Positions 33,920 through 45,594 are shown, numbered from the stretch's first letter. The stretch: DNA of 64,000 nucleotides from Psilocybe azurescens (GCA_023853785.1 JAJIRX010000590.1:611903-675902), one strand, 5' to 3'. The notes: a model not told the origin generated them from the letters alone. A program made the numbers and translations.

Positions 33920-35149
33920 CTCGTGCCTATCAAAAATATTGCAACAACAAGACCAAAAATGCATCACATGTGTGGTGGTTCAATTTCTTGTTGTAATTAC
34001 ATCACAAATTCATGCTATAACTACCCCAGATAAAACTTCATATACTGAGTACAACAATGCCACAAGAAATCAGTTTATTGGGGCTATGTGTGCCACTGGA
34101 AAGCTCACTGAATCTGCCAACTTGATTGGTATGTCAAAGTCTGCAGCATTATGCCTCTGGAAGAAAGCTTAAAAACAGGCAAAACCAAAGATAAACCCTG
34201 TACTGGTTGTCCACTTAAACTTAACAATCAAGCAAAGCATGCAATCATCTGAGACTGTTTAAATCACCAAAAAAACCCTTTCAGGAGATTGCACACAGAG
34301 CTGCAGACAATATTAGTGAATCAACTGTTTGTAGAGTGCTAGATGAGCAAGGATATCATAGGAGGGTTGCTTGGTGAGTCCCATTCTTACAGAAATGCAA
34401 GAGGTTTCAGTGGGCAAAGGATTTTGCAGATGTCAATGAGAAGGAATAGATCAATCTGATGTCATCAGATGAATGCATAGTTGAGGTTGATGATGGGAAA
34501 GGCCAAGTTTATGTTATACAATGTTCTGGAGAAAAATTTGATGAAAACTGTGTTATTCTAAAGATCAAACAGTTGAACATCAAGGCCATGTTATGGAGAG
34601 CTGTCAGAGGAGGTATGAACACAGAAAGGTATATTTCTCAGATTCTTGAGGCTCATGTCAAACCATTTTATGATCAAATCAAGTTTGAACAACCTGGAGT
34701 AGTGTTTCAGCAAGATGGAGCACCCAATCATACCACAAATTGGACAAAACAGTGGTTTATTGACAATAAGGTTGTACTCTTTTCTCACCCACCAAACTCT
34801 GTGGACCTTAATCCAATTGAACTAATATGGCATAGGCTCAAGAAAATTATCAGAGTTCAGCCACACCTTCTTTTGTCCATTCCACAGTTAATTTCCACTA
34901 TTCACAAGGCCTGGGACCAGCTACTGCAGGAAGACATTGACAAGCACATCTGGACCATGCCTGAAAGAGTGCAGGCTGTCCTGAAAGTGAAAGGCAGTCA
35001 CACACAATTTTAACTACATAATTTTATTTCTTTAAAACACTATTTAGAAAGAGGCAATAATCACCACACAATTCTGTAAACTTTATCAAGCTGAAAAGAA
35101 AAGACATGTTGTTTGATCTTGTTGTTGCAATACTTTTGATAGGCACAAA
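33920..35149 (+). mobile_element. Tc1/mariner element, 1230 bp
   Basis: The ends are CTCGTGCCTATCAAAA...TTGCAACAACAAGA and its inverted counterpart (TCTTGTTGTTGCAA ... TTTTGATAGGCACAAA), about 34 bp of TIR, flanked by TA (33918-33919, 35150-35151). Copy 1 of the duplicated segment has a single TA at the same place (18701-18702), which proves the boundaries. Length is typical of Tc1 elements. Confidence 0.93.
34040..35013 (+). pseudogene. Tc1-type transposase, inactivated
   Basis: The N-terminal piece (ATRNQFIGAMCATGK ... MSKSAALCLWKKA) is followed by several stops and frame changes. An open 3' half (34459-35013) holds the DDE_3 blocks FQQDGAPNHT and SVDLNPIELIWHRLK, with the second Asp and terminal Glu positions of the catalytic triad. 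It ends with ERVQAVLKVKGSHTQF. Stops in the N-terminal half make it a pseudogene. Confidence 0.88.
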
Positions 35150-35505
35150 TAGTATATTTTCAATGTGATGATGTATAACATGAGTTTGAAGCTGGAAGGT
35201 CTTGGTTGACTTGGAAGAGCATCCAAAAACACTTAGTTCAAACCTTGAGAGAGATGGTCACTGCTGAGACCTGTAAGAAAATGACATCCAGGACAACATT
35301 TATTAATGGAAAAATAGAGACAGGTTTCAGAAATTAAATCAATGAGCCTACATTCATTACTCTAAAATCATGCCCTGGATCATTGGCAAGAGAAGATTTT
35401 CCCATCCCATATGTGTATAGGGGCTGTATTCAAGAACATAAGACTTACTATACTGACAGGCCTCCTCTCTGGCTGTAAAATAAAAGTAACCCTGCTATAT
35501 GGTTG

Positions 35506-35974
35506 TGTTAGTTTTTGTGATTAAACACTTTGTTTCTAATGTTCTACACTTGATATTTGGACTTATACAAATGGACACTTAGTTAGAATTCGCTCTTTTC
35601 GGTGTTTTTGCACACTGTTCTGTTAATAACTTTTGTAGAGTAAGGTTATTCAAATTCTGATCACTGATCCGGAATCCCCTCGTTGAGACGGTTCCGGTGA
35701 TATATAATTTGTCACGTAATAATAGGTTTGGTGTTTTGACGCAATATTGTGGACACCTATAGTCACGCCTTGCCATTTTTAGACACTTAGCCATGTAAAA
35801 GACCAGTATTCCTACTATGTCTGAGGAAACAAAGACACTAGAACAAGATTTGGAGTCTACAGAAGCAATTTACTATTTTCACTCATACTTGTCATTGTTG
35901 CGCATTTGAGATTTGACTCTATTGTTACTCATCAGTATAGCTACTGATTTGTGCATTATTGTCTATTTCTAACA
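35506..35974. mobile_element. Solo LTR, 469 bp, with 5 bp target duplication
   Basis: Begins TGTTAG and ends CTAACA. GGTTG flanks both sides (35501-35505, 35975-35979). The corresponding site in copy 1 (CCCTGGTTAAGG, near 19039) is uninterrupted. The LTR keeps many CpGs although the DNA around it has lost them. No internal retrotransposon coding region is present, as expected after LTR-LTR recombination. Copia or Gypsy origin cannot be told. Confidence 0.92.
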
Positions 35975-36280
35975 GGTTGAAAGGCCAGAGCTCCATTGGA
36001 TGAACATCTAAATATGCTCACTGTCAAACTTTGAAGGAAGGTGTAATTATAAAACCCACTACATTGACATGAACCATCCAAAATATCTCCAGACTTCAGG
36101 GTGCAGATTATTGATGAAGAGAGCCATCTGAATCAATCATGCTTCCATTCTGAATTTGCAGACAGGTAGGGTACCACATGCAAAAATGTGACACACCAGC
36201 ACACAGTGGTCTCCCTCTATGGAGGTGGAACAGTCTGATAAAAACTTTTATTCACAGTTGGAGCTGATATACATAGATAT

Positions 36281-36822
36281 CACTGTGGGCATTGGCTTAT
36301 AAATTCTCAGAATTTATGTAAATGTTAATCATGAATCAAAGTTGAACTAAAGATTACAATTTACTCTAAGAATTTATGTCAGGAATAGTTCAAATCTAAT
36401 CCACACTCAATTCCAATATTTGCACTGAGAATCTATTTCAACTCATTTCCCAGAGTAAATTTGAACTAAGCTCTTGGATCCACAAGATGATTTATAAAGA
36501 TTTATTGTGCAAGTCATGAACTAATTCATTTGTGAACATGTTACCATTGTAAGTAAGCTAAATATTATATCAAATGCCAAGTGAGTTAATTCATGACTTG
36601 CAAAATAAATCTTTATAAATCTTCTTTTGGATCCAAGAGCTTAGTTCAAATTTACTCTAGGAAAGAGGTTGAAATAAATTCTTCACACAAATATTGGAAT
36701 TTAGTGTGGATTAGATTTGAACTATTCCCTGACATAAATTCTTAGAGTAAATTGTAATCTTTAGTTCAACTTTGATTCATGATTAACATTTACATAAATT
36801 CTGAGAATTTATGCCCACAGTG
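36281..36822. mobile_element. Foldback/MITE element, 542 bp, nearly a full inverted repeat
   Basis: Starts CACTGTGGGCAT and ends ATGCCCACAGTG. The two ~240 bp arms are near-perfect inverted copies, including TTTATGTAAATGTTAATC and GTTGAACTAAAGATTAC. The flanks fit a TAT (or TA) duplication when compared with the uninterrupted AGATATACTC at 19386-19394. No coding capacity. Confidence 0.9.
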
Positions 36823-37328
36823 TATACTCTATGATATAAGCAGCACCAAAATCCCATGCAGTTTACAGACAGAATCATGTTCTTACAGATCATTTCCAGT
36901 ATTGGTTAAATTTATATTCCACTTTTGTATGACCAGATTACTTACCACAAATTCCACTATTACTGGAAATCTTTGCTGGAAACTCTTTAAAACAAGTTAG
37001 CTGTTTTATTCATGTTCAAAGAAAGCTAAACCTGACACCTAGTGTTCTTATATGTTGAATTTTCATATATATATTTTCACAGCCATCAAAATATATGAAT
37101 AACATAATGAAAACATACCCTATATAGAAGGTGAGAGGGGAGGTACCAGAGGCCTTAGTAGAAAAATCTACTCTGTGTGGCTATTGAAATCTTTGGGCTC
37201 CTTTGCTAGAGTGTTGAATGAGCAGTTTTAAGACAGCACACAAACTATATGAGTAGTCTATATGCACTTTTGTATGACCCTTGTGTCCATGTTGTATACA
37301 CATTTAACATGAAATCTTGAATAGTATA

Positions 37329-38928
37329 CAGTGACTCAAAAAACTGTCTGGATGTTTTTGAAATTGAACTTAAATTGACTATAATGTCATGTAATCCTTA
37401 TGAAATTACATGATTTAAAATGTACTGGAAAGCCCTGGATCACAGCTTTCAGAAGATATCGCATATGTTTGTATTTGTTTGGTTCATCTATTATTATTAA
37501 ATACTTTATAAAAATAACACATCCGGACAGTTTCTTTGCGGCCTGTTGGAATATGGGTATCTATATAAACTAGTACTTTGTGTGACCACACTTTGCTTTC
37601 AAAACATCTAAAACTCTTCTAGACATACTATTGATTGATTTCACATAGTCTTCCTTGGGTATTTCCTCCCATTCCTCCAGTATTCTGCCCTACAACTCCT
37701 GGATACCCTTTGGAGCATTTTTGTATTCTACAAAGCACATTTTGAGAATATGCCACAAATTTTTGATTGAATTGAGATCTAGTTATTATGCTGGTCAGTC
37801 CACAAGCTCTATTTTATGGTCTTTAAGCCTTTTCTGAGCCTTTTGGATGTGTGCTTGAGGTCATTATCCTGCTAAAAATGAAATTATTCTGATTAAGGTT
37901 GTAATACTCCAGAGTTTGGAAGACATAGTCATTCAAAATGCTTACATAGAGTTCTCCATACATCTTGCCTTCGATCCTGCACATGTAGCCAACACCACTT
38001 GTTGTTATACGACTCCAAATCATCATATATTTTTCTCCAAATTTGATGGTTTTCTACATGCTGAGTTTAGAGAGGAGAACCAACCTTTTTCTCACCTACT
38101 GCCTTACAACTGACCCAATTCAATTGATACTGGTCTTATCTGTGACATAATATGTTTCCAGTCTTTTTCTGTTCAGTTTTCATACTTCTGGACAAATTTC
38201 AAGCAAGCCTTCCTATTGTTTTTCAGGAGGAATGGCTTTTTGATCTTGACTTGTGCTACAAGATCCTTTTGAGGAAATTTTGAATGGTTTAGATGGAGAT
38301 AGATGTGTTAGTGATAGTGGAAAGCTGGCAGCAGTTGTGTGGAAGTATCAGCCTTTCCGGTGGAGACAAGTCAAACTAGGTGGCAGTAGTCATAGAGAGT
38401 GAGCTTAGAAAAATGGTCTTCATGATTGTTTTTCATCAATAACTTTATCCCAAAATGTATCACCCAAATATTTGACTTCAAAACACCTAGTTTGACATCA
38501 GTTTTGCAAATATAATCACCATTTTCTGGCATAAAGATGATGTTAGAGTATAATTTAAAAGAGAGAATACATGACTGTGTAGTAGAGAATAATTGGCTAT
38601 AAACTTGGGGGAATGTAAATTTCAGTCTTTGTTATATACTTCCAACATGTTTTCATTCATTTGATATTTTTACATGTTTACAATAACAAAAACCTTATTG
38701 TGTTAATTCCAACGGGCCGCAAAGAAACTGTCCGGATGTGTTATTTTTATAAAGTATTTAATAATAATAGATGAACCAAACAAATACAAACATATGCTAT
38801 ATCTTCTGAAAGCTGTGATCCAGGGCTTTCCAGTACATTTTAAATCATATAATTTCATAAGGATTACATGACATTATAGTCAATTTAAGTTCAATTTCAA
38901 AAACATCCAGACAGTTTTTGAGTCACTG
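37329..38928. mobile_element. Tc1/mariner element with ~225 bp TIRs, 1600 bp
   Basis: Both ends read CAGTGACTCAAAAAACTGTC inward and are flanked by TA (37327-37328, 38929-38930). The inverted repeats run to the GGCCGCAAAGAAACTGTCC block (near 37530-37548 on one side and 38715-38733 on the other). Inside, the minus strand carries a degenerate transposase. Confidence 0.93.
37570..38290 (-). pseudogene. Degenerate Tc1 transposase
   Basis: On the minus strand: MIWSRITTSGVGYM, YVSILNDYVFQTL, QDNDLKHTSKR (catalytic Asp block), later WEEIPKEDYVKSINSMSRR and VLKAKCGHTKY with a stop at 37570. In-frame stops and frame changes occur between blocks (the LDLNPIE-type region has become stop-rich), so it is inactive. 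Confidence 0.85.
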
Positions 38929-38930
38929 TA

Positions 38931-41120
38931 TATCCCCAGCCCACTCTTGAACAATTATTGTGTAGATTACTTGTAATAACATTCTTTTGCATAGAGAACT
39001 GGAATATTCTACTATACACAGCACCTGCAGCACTGCATCATTTTAAAATTTACAGATTACACTCTTCACAATTAAAATTTAAAATAGCTGTCCCCTGACC
39101 TTTCTGATTGTAAAATTGTGTCCTAGTGCTATCTTTCTGTCTACTCCTTTATTTAAACAGTTCCAACTATAATTCATTTCACACTAACTTTCCACTGTCC
39201 ACAATGCCCCTGTTTTGATATTTATTTAGTGGTATTTATTTCAGCCTTTTAACTCTTTTAACATAGTCTCCATTACAAAGGTGTCAGCCAACTACAATAT
39301 CTGCAGACAGAAATGTCCCATTCAAATAGTCTTTGACACAGATTTATTGATCCACTTGCTCATAGTGCACTGTGCATGCAAGAGTGTGCATATTTGTTTG
39401 TTTTCAGAGCCACTCAAAGCAGCTTCAATATAGCTGGGTATGGCTAATAGACACATTGAGGGTTCATTATTTAAGCACAGAATGTGTTTTAGGCTGTGTA
39501 GCACCCAATTTGTTGTTTTCCATCAGCCACTGGTTGTTTATTTCAAAAGGCATTGCAGCATGGGCCCCAAAACACAATGGACTGCTTAATAATGCTTGGT
39601 CATACTTAAGTAATTTGCTCCTTCCTTTTTGAAAATTCTTAGTCATTGTGCTCTCTTATATTATAGACAAGCTTTATGACCCGCTGCGCATTGGGGGATT
39701 TGCTTCGCTCACCCCCTGTGCTTCACGGCAGGGTCAATAGCCTGGCTGGGGGCTGCACCCCAGACCCCACTTGTCAGCGCTCTGTGCCTCCTCATTGATA
39801 AATAAGTAATATTCTCCACTTATATAACAGATTGGGGGATGGACACAGCCCATTCTCCCTGTTTGTCAGTGCTTCACACTTCCTCTTATTGAAAAAATAA
39901 ATAATATTGGTACTCATATAACACTCAGAGAGGATGAGCACAGCTCATCACCCTGCCTCACAGTCAGTCCAACAGCTTGCTGGGCTTGCACTCTTTCACT
40001 CCACTATGAAGCCACACAGCACCTCTATAGTCAAATTATATATACTCAAAGTCAAATAACAGTCAACATTTCTGTTCTTATATAAACAGTGAACAAATAC
40101 ACAAATATTTATCCACAGTACTTTTGCCACACTCCTGTTTTGATATCTACATCACTGTCCATGTCCATTCTCAATCAATTACCATTCTACTTTATATCTT
40201 ATACAATACTCCACTACTCATTGACTATCCACTAATCACCTCATATGCACAGCACCTATGGTGCTGTGCCATTTTAAATTGCATAGCTTACACTATCTAT
40301 ATCACCAACACTATTCAAACAACAGTTCCAACATTCAACTCATTTTTGTTATCACTTGCAACTCATATCTATTAATCCACTCCTACCTCCACCACTCCAC
40401 CACTCCACCCACTCTAAAGCACTCATCAATCTTTGCCTCTGCCATTCAATATCTTGTGCAATATTTATACATTACTGGGCTATTTGTTGACTATCCTGTC
40501 TTGATATCTGTTGCACCTGCAGCACTGTGTTATTTCAAAATTTGTATCTTATTCTCTTTCTTTTTACAGTCAAAATAGCTGCCTCCAGACCCCATTACAT
40601 TATTTCCACAAATTAATCATATCAATTTACAGCCTATAGTTCATTACAATTTAAAATTCAATTTTCACATCCAGTATATTTATATTTATGTGTATAAAGC
40701 ACACTGGAGCTTCATCCTCAAAAAATCAATTATCATCTCTACTGCACTGGAGATTGCTTATTTGCAATTGCAAAATCATATTCCACTGCTATCTCTCTAT
40801 ACACATCTTTATTTAAACATTTTCATTCAGAGAAAACATGGCCACCAACCCATAGTTCATTCCATATTAACATGTCTACTGTCCACAAAAACCCTTGCTT
40901 ACAAATTTATTCAGTGGTACTTTTCTGGTTTATACAGTTGTTATACAGATGGCAAACAAATACAATATCTGTGGACAGAAATGCCATTAAAATAGTCTTT
41001 AATGTGAATTTATTGACCCACTTGCCCTCTAGTGCCCTATATGTATTTTTTTTTTTGTTTTTAAACCCACCCAGGATACAGCTAATAGACATGTTCGATG
41101 TAGGCACAGAATGCGTGTAC
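38931..41120. other. AT-rich, CpG-poor DNA without recognisable genes
   Basis: Several open frames lack motifs. A short CpG-retaining patch at 39675-39775 contains small palindromes (GGGGGATTTGCTTCGCTCACCCCC; GGGGGCTGCACCCC) and may be a piece of a younger repeat. Confidence 0.4.
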
Positions 41121-41129
41121 TTTACAGTG

Positions 41130-41410
41130 CCCCCATATTCCGTTGGACTCCAATGGACTTTCACCAGACCCAGCCAATTCCAATAGACAGTCCATTGGAC
41201 TTGACAAAATTCTGCTACCAGTCCAGTCAGAGTCCGGCCAAATTCCGGTCAAAGTCCGGTCAAGTCACTTCAAGACAGAAAACAGGTGGACTGGCCGGAC
41301 TGTCCAGTCTGTTGGACTTCTGTTGGACTTCCAGTGGACTTCCACTGGACTCTCAGCACTTAATTAGACCAGATCCAAGAGTGCTCTGTCCAGTGGATGT
41401 CCAGTGGACT
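41130..41410. repeat. Decamer-like cluster (TCCAGTGGAC family)
   Basis: Many overlapping GTTGGACTTCC, TCCAGTGGACT and TCCGGTCAAAG words spaced about 10 bp. The word is nearly its own reverse complement (GTCCACTGGA). Confidence 0.85.
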
Positions 41411-41829
41411 ATCACTGGTTTAATTGCAGACTTGGGAGGGGAGTTAGGGACAATCACAGTGTTCTTGGAAGCTTTGGGAGCCATATTAAGGAAGCTAGGT
41501 CACTAGGATAATACTTCAATCTTATCTTTAATTTATGTAACAATGTAATATAATATATTGAAAACTATATACTACATTATTATCTGACTTTGTGAATTTC
41601 ACTAAGTCCAACTTTAATTTCACATGGAATGGAATGGAATGGAATTCAGTTGGATTCCAACTGGAATGTATTACTTAAAGTAGATTCATATAATAGTATA
41701 ATATGATATATTTAAAACTATGTACTACATCATTATCTACAATTTTATCTACAAGCAAGGTACATTATCATTAAAGATAATAATAAAAATAAGAAAGCGA
41801 GACAGAAAAAAGAAAAAAAGCAAAAAAGA

Positions 41830-42740
41830 ATCAAAAAAAATAGGGGGAGGATAGATGTGTCAGTCGTAGCTGCACCATATGTGTTGTTGTCATTGTTGTC
41901 GTGCCGTTGTTGAGGCCTTCGTACGTGTCTGCGGCGTCCATCCTACCTGTTGTTGTCATTGCCCTCATTGTCCGTGTCATTGCCCCCACCGTGCTTGTGC
42001 TTGTCCCCCTGTCTGTGCTTGTGCTTGTCCCCCTGTCCGTGCTTGTGCTTGTCCCCCTGTCTGTGCTTGTGCTCGCCCCCTGTCTGTGCTTGTGCTCGCC
42101 ACTGCTGGCCATCCAAGTTGTTGCCCCCGCTGTCCATGTTGTTGCCCTCGCTGGCCGTGTTGTTGCCCTCGCTGTCCATGTTGTTGCCCCTGCTGTTGTT
42201 GCCGCCGCTGTGCTTGTGCTGGTGCTTGTACTCACCCCCACTGTGCTTGTACTTGTGCTTGTACTCACCCCGCTGTGCTCATGCTTCATGCTTGTGCTTG
42301 TGCTTGTACTCGCCCCCACTGTGCTTGTGCTTGTGCTCGCCCCGCTGTGCTCGCCCGCTGTGCTCGTTGTCATCCTGGCCATCCATGTCATCACCCTGGC
42401 CATGCTTGACGTTGTTGCCCTGGCTGTCTGTGTGCACGACGTTGTTGCTCTCGCTGTCCACGTGCTCGCCCTGGTTGGGCTTGTCCACATGCTCATTGCA
42501 GCCTGCCTCGCCCTGGTCCTCATGGTCATGGTCGCAGTCGTCCACGTCCTGGTCCTGGTCCTCACGCTGGCCATCCTTGTCCACATCCTGGTCCTCGCCG
42601 TGTCTGTCCTGGTCTTTGTCCTCCTCCTCCTCCTCTGTCGCATTGGGTTGGCTTTTGCCTGGCTCCGACTGACAAGGCGGTAGTGGTGCTGGAAGAAAAG
42701 TGGGGCCAGAATCAACAATGGACTGATGTGGCATCAACAT
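41830..42740 (-). repeat. Composite low-complexity module, copy 2 (CpG-retaining)
   Basis: Read on the minus strand: the leader encodes QSEPGKSQPNATEEEEED. The core consists of repeated codons giving HKHRQGDKHK, DVDDCDHDHED and NNMDSEGNN runs. It then ends GCTACGACTGACACATC, a CCTCCCCCTA-T(n) tail and an AT-rich stretch with GTAGTACATAG. Copies 1, 3 and 4 share leader and tail but have different cores. It could encode a highly charged Asp/His/Asn-rich protein; whether it is translated is unknown. Confidence 0.7.
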
Positions 42741-42833
42741 GTCATGCGTGCATTGTTGTTTTTCCCATGCTGAGCAGTGCTGAGAATTTCGGCTGCATCA
42801 CTATGTATTTAACTAATTTTATTATTTTCTATA

Positions 42834-42912
42834 AGCCTTTGTGGCTCAGTTGGTTTATCCTGCTTGTGCTTGGCATTCTCCAATGCCTGAGTTCAATTCT
42901 CATTTATGTCTT
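42834..42912 (+). repeat. tRNA-like (SINE-type) sequence
   Basis: Contains an A-box-like TGGCTCAGTTGG and a B-box-like GAGTTCAATTC about 50 bp apart, a short T-arm (TGAG...CTCA), and then a T-run. The acceptor and anticodon stems are poor, so it is not a functional tRNA gene. A sister copy is at 51303-51376 in the same position relative to module copy 3. Confidence 0.5.
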
Positions 42913-42949
42913 TTTTTCTATACTAGTATAAATTATAATAAAAGGACAT

Positions 42950-43230
42950 CTGTTGGACTTCCATTGGAATTCTGTTGGACTTGTCCACTGGAATTCCAAT
43001 GGTCATGTCCGGTGGGATTCCGATGGACTTCCATTGGACTTCTGTTGGTCCTGTCTGGTCATTTCCAGTGGACAGTCCACCTGGACAGTCTGTTGGACTT
43101 GTAGTTTGGTTGGACATTCACTGGAATCTCACTGGAATCTCACCAGAAAATTTCAGCAGTCCTAGACCAGAACAATTGTCATTCTGAATATAGAAAGTCC
43201 GATGGAGTCCGACCAGAGTCCGACCAAAAA
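42950..43230. repeat. Decamer-like cluster (TCCAGTGGAC family)
   Basis: Repeated TTGGACTTCCATTGGAATTC and GACAGTCCACCTGGACAG words, with CpG-containing variants (GAGTCCGACC) at the right edge. Confidence 0.85.
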
Positions 43231-43234
43231 ATGG

Positions 43235-45130
43235 GGGCCGTTGAAAGGGTGTAAACCATTCTGAGCTTACAATTCATAGTGAGATACAGAGGCCCTTATT
43301 TTTGCGATTGTTATCTGTAATAAACTAGTACATTATACTAGTGAAGGGTAGGAGATACGCCAGACTATTAGGCTTTGAGGCTTTACTTCCTAGTGGGCCA
43401 ACAAGAGTAATAGACCTTACAAACTAACTAAGGTGTAGTGTGGCCTATTAATCAGTGCTATGAATCAAAGACTACCTTTAGTTTCCTACACAGCTATCAA
43501 AGCAACCCTAGCCGAGCGTCCGAAGCAATCGCCCGCTCCATTGATCATACTATTAGTCCCATGCAAAGAAGAAACCCTTAAGAAATGACCTTGGCTCTTA
43601 CAAGGGGTAACACCCACCAGTGTCTTACCAAGCGATCGCCAAGTGATGAAAACCTTATTAATTAGCAAAGCGATCACTGTGTCCAGGCCTCACAAAGGCT
43701 GTTCACTAAATTAGGTGATCAACCGATCACTGCGCCACATGGGTGATCGCTCCACAGACCGAATGTATTGGCAATTGAAATCTTGTGTACAACTCAGCAT
43801 ATGGCGGTCTAATAGATCCGACTATAAAAACTTGTAATTTGCAATGCAGCCAACGTGAGTGAGCGATCGCCCAGCCAGCGATCACCACACGATACTAGAG
43901 GTAACTTGCCTCATGATAAGGGCACCTGCTGTTCCAGGGGGTCCTAAACCAATAGCAACTGTGCTGGGGAACCTTGGGAGGGTTTCCTAGGAAATACACC
44001 CCTAAGTAATCTAGTCCCGACATGCCTTAGCCGCGAGCCATCTGATAAAATAAGTCGGGTGATCGCTACCCAAGAAGGCACTGCCGCATGGACAACCATG
44101 TTATCTTCAAATAAGCGCCCGTAGCCCAGGCAAACTAGTACTTTCCACTATTATAATTGGTGCAGCAAAGGCTAGGCAGCACGCGGTCCATTTCCTTCCT
44201 TTTCTCTTAGTCTCTTTCAATTATCACAAGCCAAAGTATCTATTTAGTCTATAAAAACAGTCCTGTATCTTAGAATAGGAACCAAGTAATTTACACCCCA
44301 GATTTGATATCAGAATTTACTCTGAATAAGAATTCTAGTGTTAACACTTCGAGGACTAGTGATTTGTGTGATAAGAGATTGAACACTGCAGTTCACCTTA
44401 AGCAATTAGGGGCTACCTGGTTTCGTGAGCGATCGCCATTGTGATATTCAACGTCAGGTCTATTAGACTTGATAAGCAGGCTTTTATAAGTCATCCGTGG
44501 ACTGCCCTGGGGATTGTTAAGTACGGATTGGAACCCTATACGACTAGCGATTGCTCATAGTAACTAGAGACGACTGTCAGAGAACTCCGACTGTTCAGGA
44601 CATTGCCTATAGTAAGACTGCCCTGGGGATTATTAAGTACGGGTGGGAACCCTATAAAGGCTAGTGATCGCTCATAGTAACCAGGGACGACTGTCAGAGA
44701 AATCCGACTGTTTTCAGGACGTTGCCTATAGTAAACTAAGGACTGTGGACTAGTGTGCCCAGTTGCTTATAGGAACTAAGGATCTACTATGTGTTAATAC
44801 GGGTGATCGCTTATAGTGTTTGACAAAGTTTGAGTTTGGGTTATATAAAGAGAAACTGTCAAGTGTCCCGTGTACACTCGCCCCCAAAAGCGATCCCCCT
44901 GATATTGGTGATCGCCCTCATATAAGAGAGATCACCCTTACTATTCAAGTGCCTTGTGTGTACTAGCCTGTAAAAGTGTTCTCTAGCTACTAGTGATCAC
45001 CCCAGAGCGATCGTCTAAGTCTGTACTCTGCTAAACTAGTTATTGTAATAAGCCTTACGAGCTTACCCTCCCAGATCGAACTGATCAATATAAATATTTG
45101 ATTGGGTGTTGTGTATTGGGCAATTACAAA
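43235..45130. other. CpG-retaining non-coding block rich in GATCGC words
   Basis: About 1.9 kb with normal CpG inside CpG-depleted DNA. GCGATCGC, GTGATCGC and GCGATCAC recur more than ten times. No ORF with motifs is seen. A 106 bp direct duplication is at 44510-44726. It may be a young non-autonomous element or large solo LTR, but I could not define termini or a target duplication. Confidence 0.55.
44510..44726 (+). repeat. 106 bp tandem duplication
   Basis: GACTGCCCTGGGGATTRTTAAG ... GACTGTCAGAGAA ... TGCCTATAGTAA is present twice head-to-tail with about ten differences. Confidence 0.9.
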
Positions 45131-45164
45131 GTCACCCCGCACTAAACATCTCACCGTGTAAAGA

Positions 45165-45588
45165 CCTCCAACTGTACAACCACTGTACAACTGTACAACT
45201 GTACTACCACTGTACCACTACTGTACCATCACTGTACCACCACTGTACAACTGTACTACCACTGTACCACCACTGTACCATCACTGTACCACCACTGTAC
45301 AACAACTGTATGACTGTACTACCACTGTACCATCACTGTATGACCACTGTATGACCATACTATCACTGTACAACCACTGTACAACCACTGTATGACTGTA
45401 CTACCACTGTACCATCACTGTATGACCACTGTATAACTGTACTATGACTGTACCACCACTGTACCACCACTGTATGACTGTACTACCACTGTACCACTAT
45501 TGTACCACCACTGTACCACCATACTACCACTGTATGACAGCTGTACAACCACTGTGCAACCACTGTGCAACCACTGTGCAACCATACT
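45165..45588 (+). repeat. Minisatellite of ACCACTGT-type units
   Basis: About 420 bp of ACCACTGTACC, ATGACTGTACT and ACAACTGTACA 10-12 bp units. The ORFs on both strands follow from the repeat. Confidence 0.92.
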
Positions 45589-45594
45589 ACAACT

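Larger units (their letters stand above)
33900..36860. repeat. Duplicated segment, copy 2 (CpG-stripped, with three insertions)
   Basis: Homologous pieces to 18686-19432 lie at 33900-33919, 35150-35505, 35980-36280 and 36823-36860. The interruptions are a Tc1 element, a solo LTR and a foldback element. In aligned stretches CpG of copy 1 is regularly TpG or CpA here (for example GCCGGA to GCTGGA, ATCGGATGAACG to ATTGGATGAACA). Confidence 0.9.

Noticed and set aside
41831..42718. 295-codon Thr/Arg-rich ORF as a gene
   Set aside because: It is an alternative frame of module copy 2; the shared SEPGxSQPxAT leader lies in a different frame.
42834..42912. Functional tRNA gene
   Set aside because: A- and B-box words are present, but acceptor and anticodon stems do not pair well; SINE-like is the better reading.
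43480..45010. GCGATCGC repetition as a sign of cyanobacterial contamination
   Set aside because: The octamer is the HIP1 word of cyanobacteria, but the block has no bacterial ORFs and is embedded in continuous fungal repeat DNA.
43235..45130. Solo LTR call for the whole CpG-retaining block
   Set aside because: Candidate TGTAA...TTACA ends exist, but the adjacent pentamers (AAGGG and AAGTC) do not match, so no target duplication supports it.
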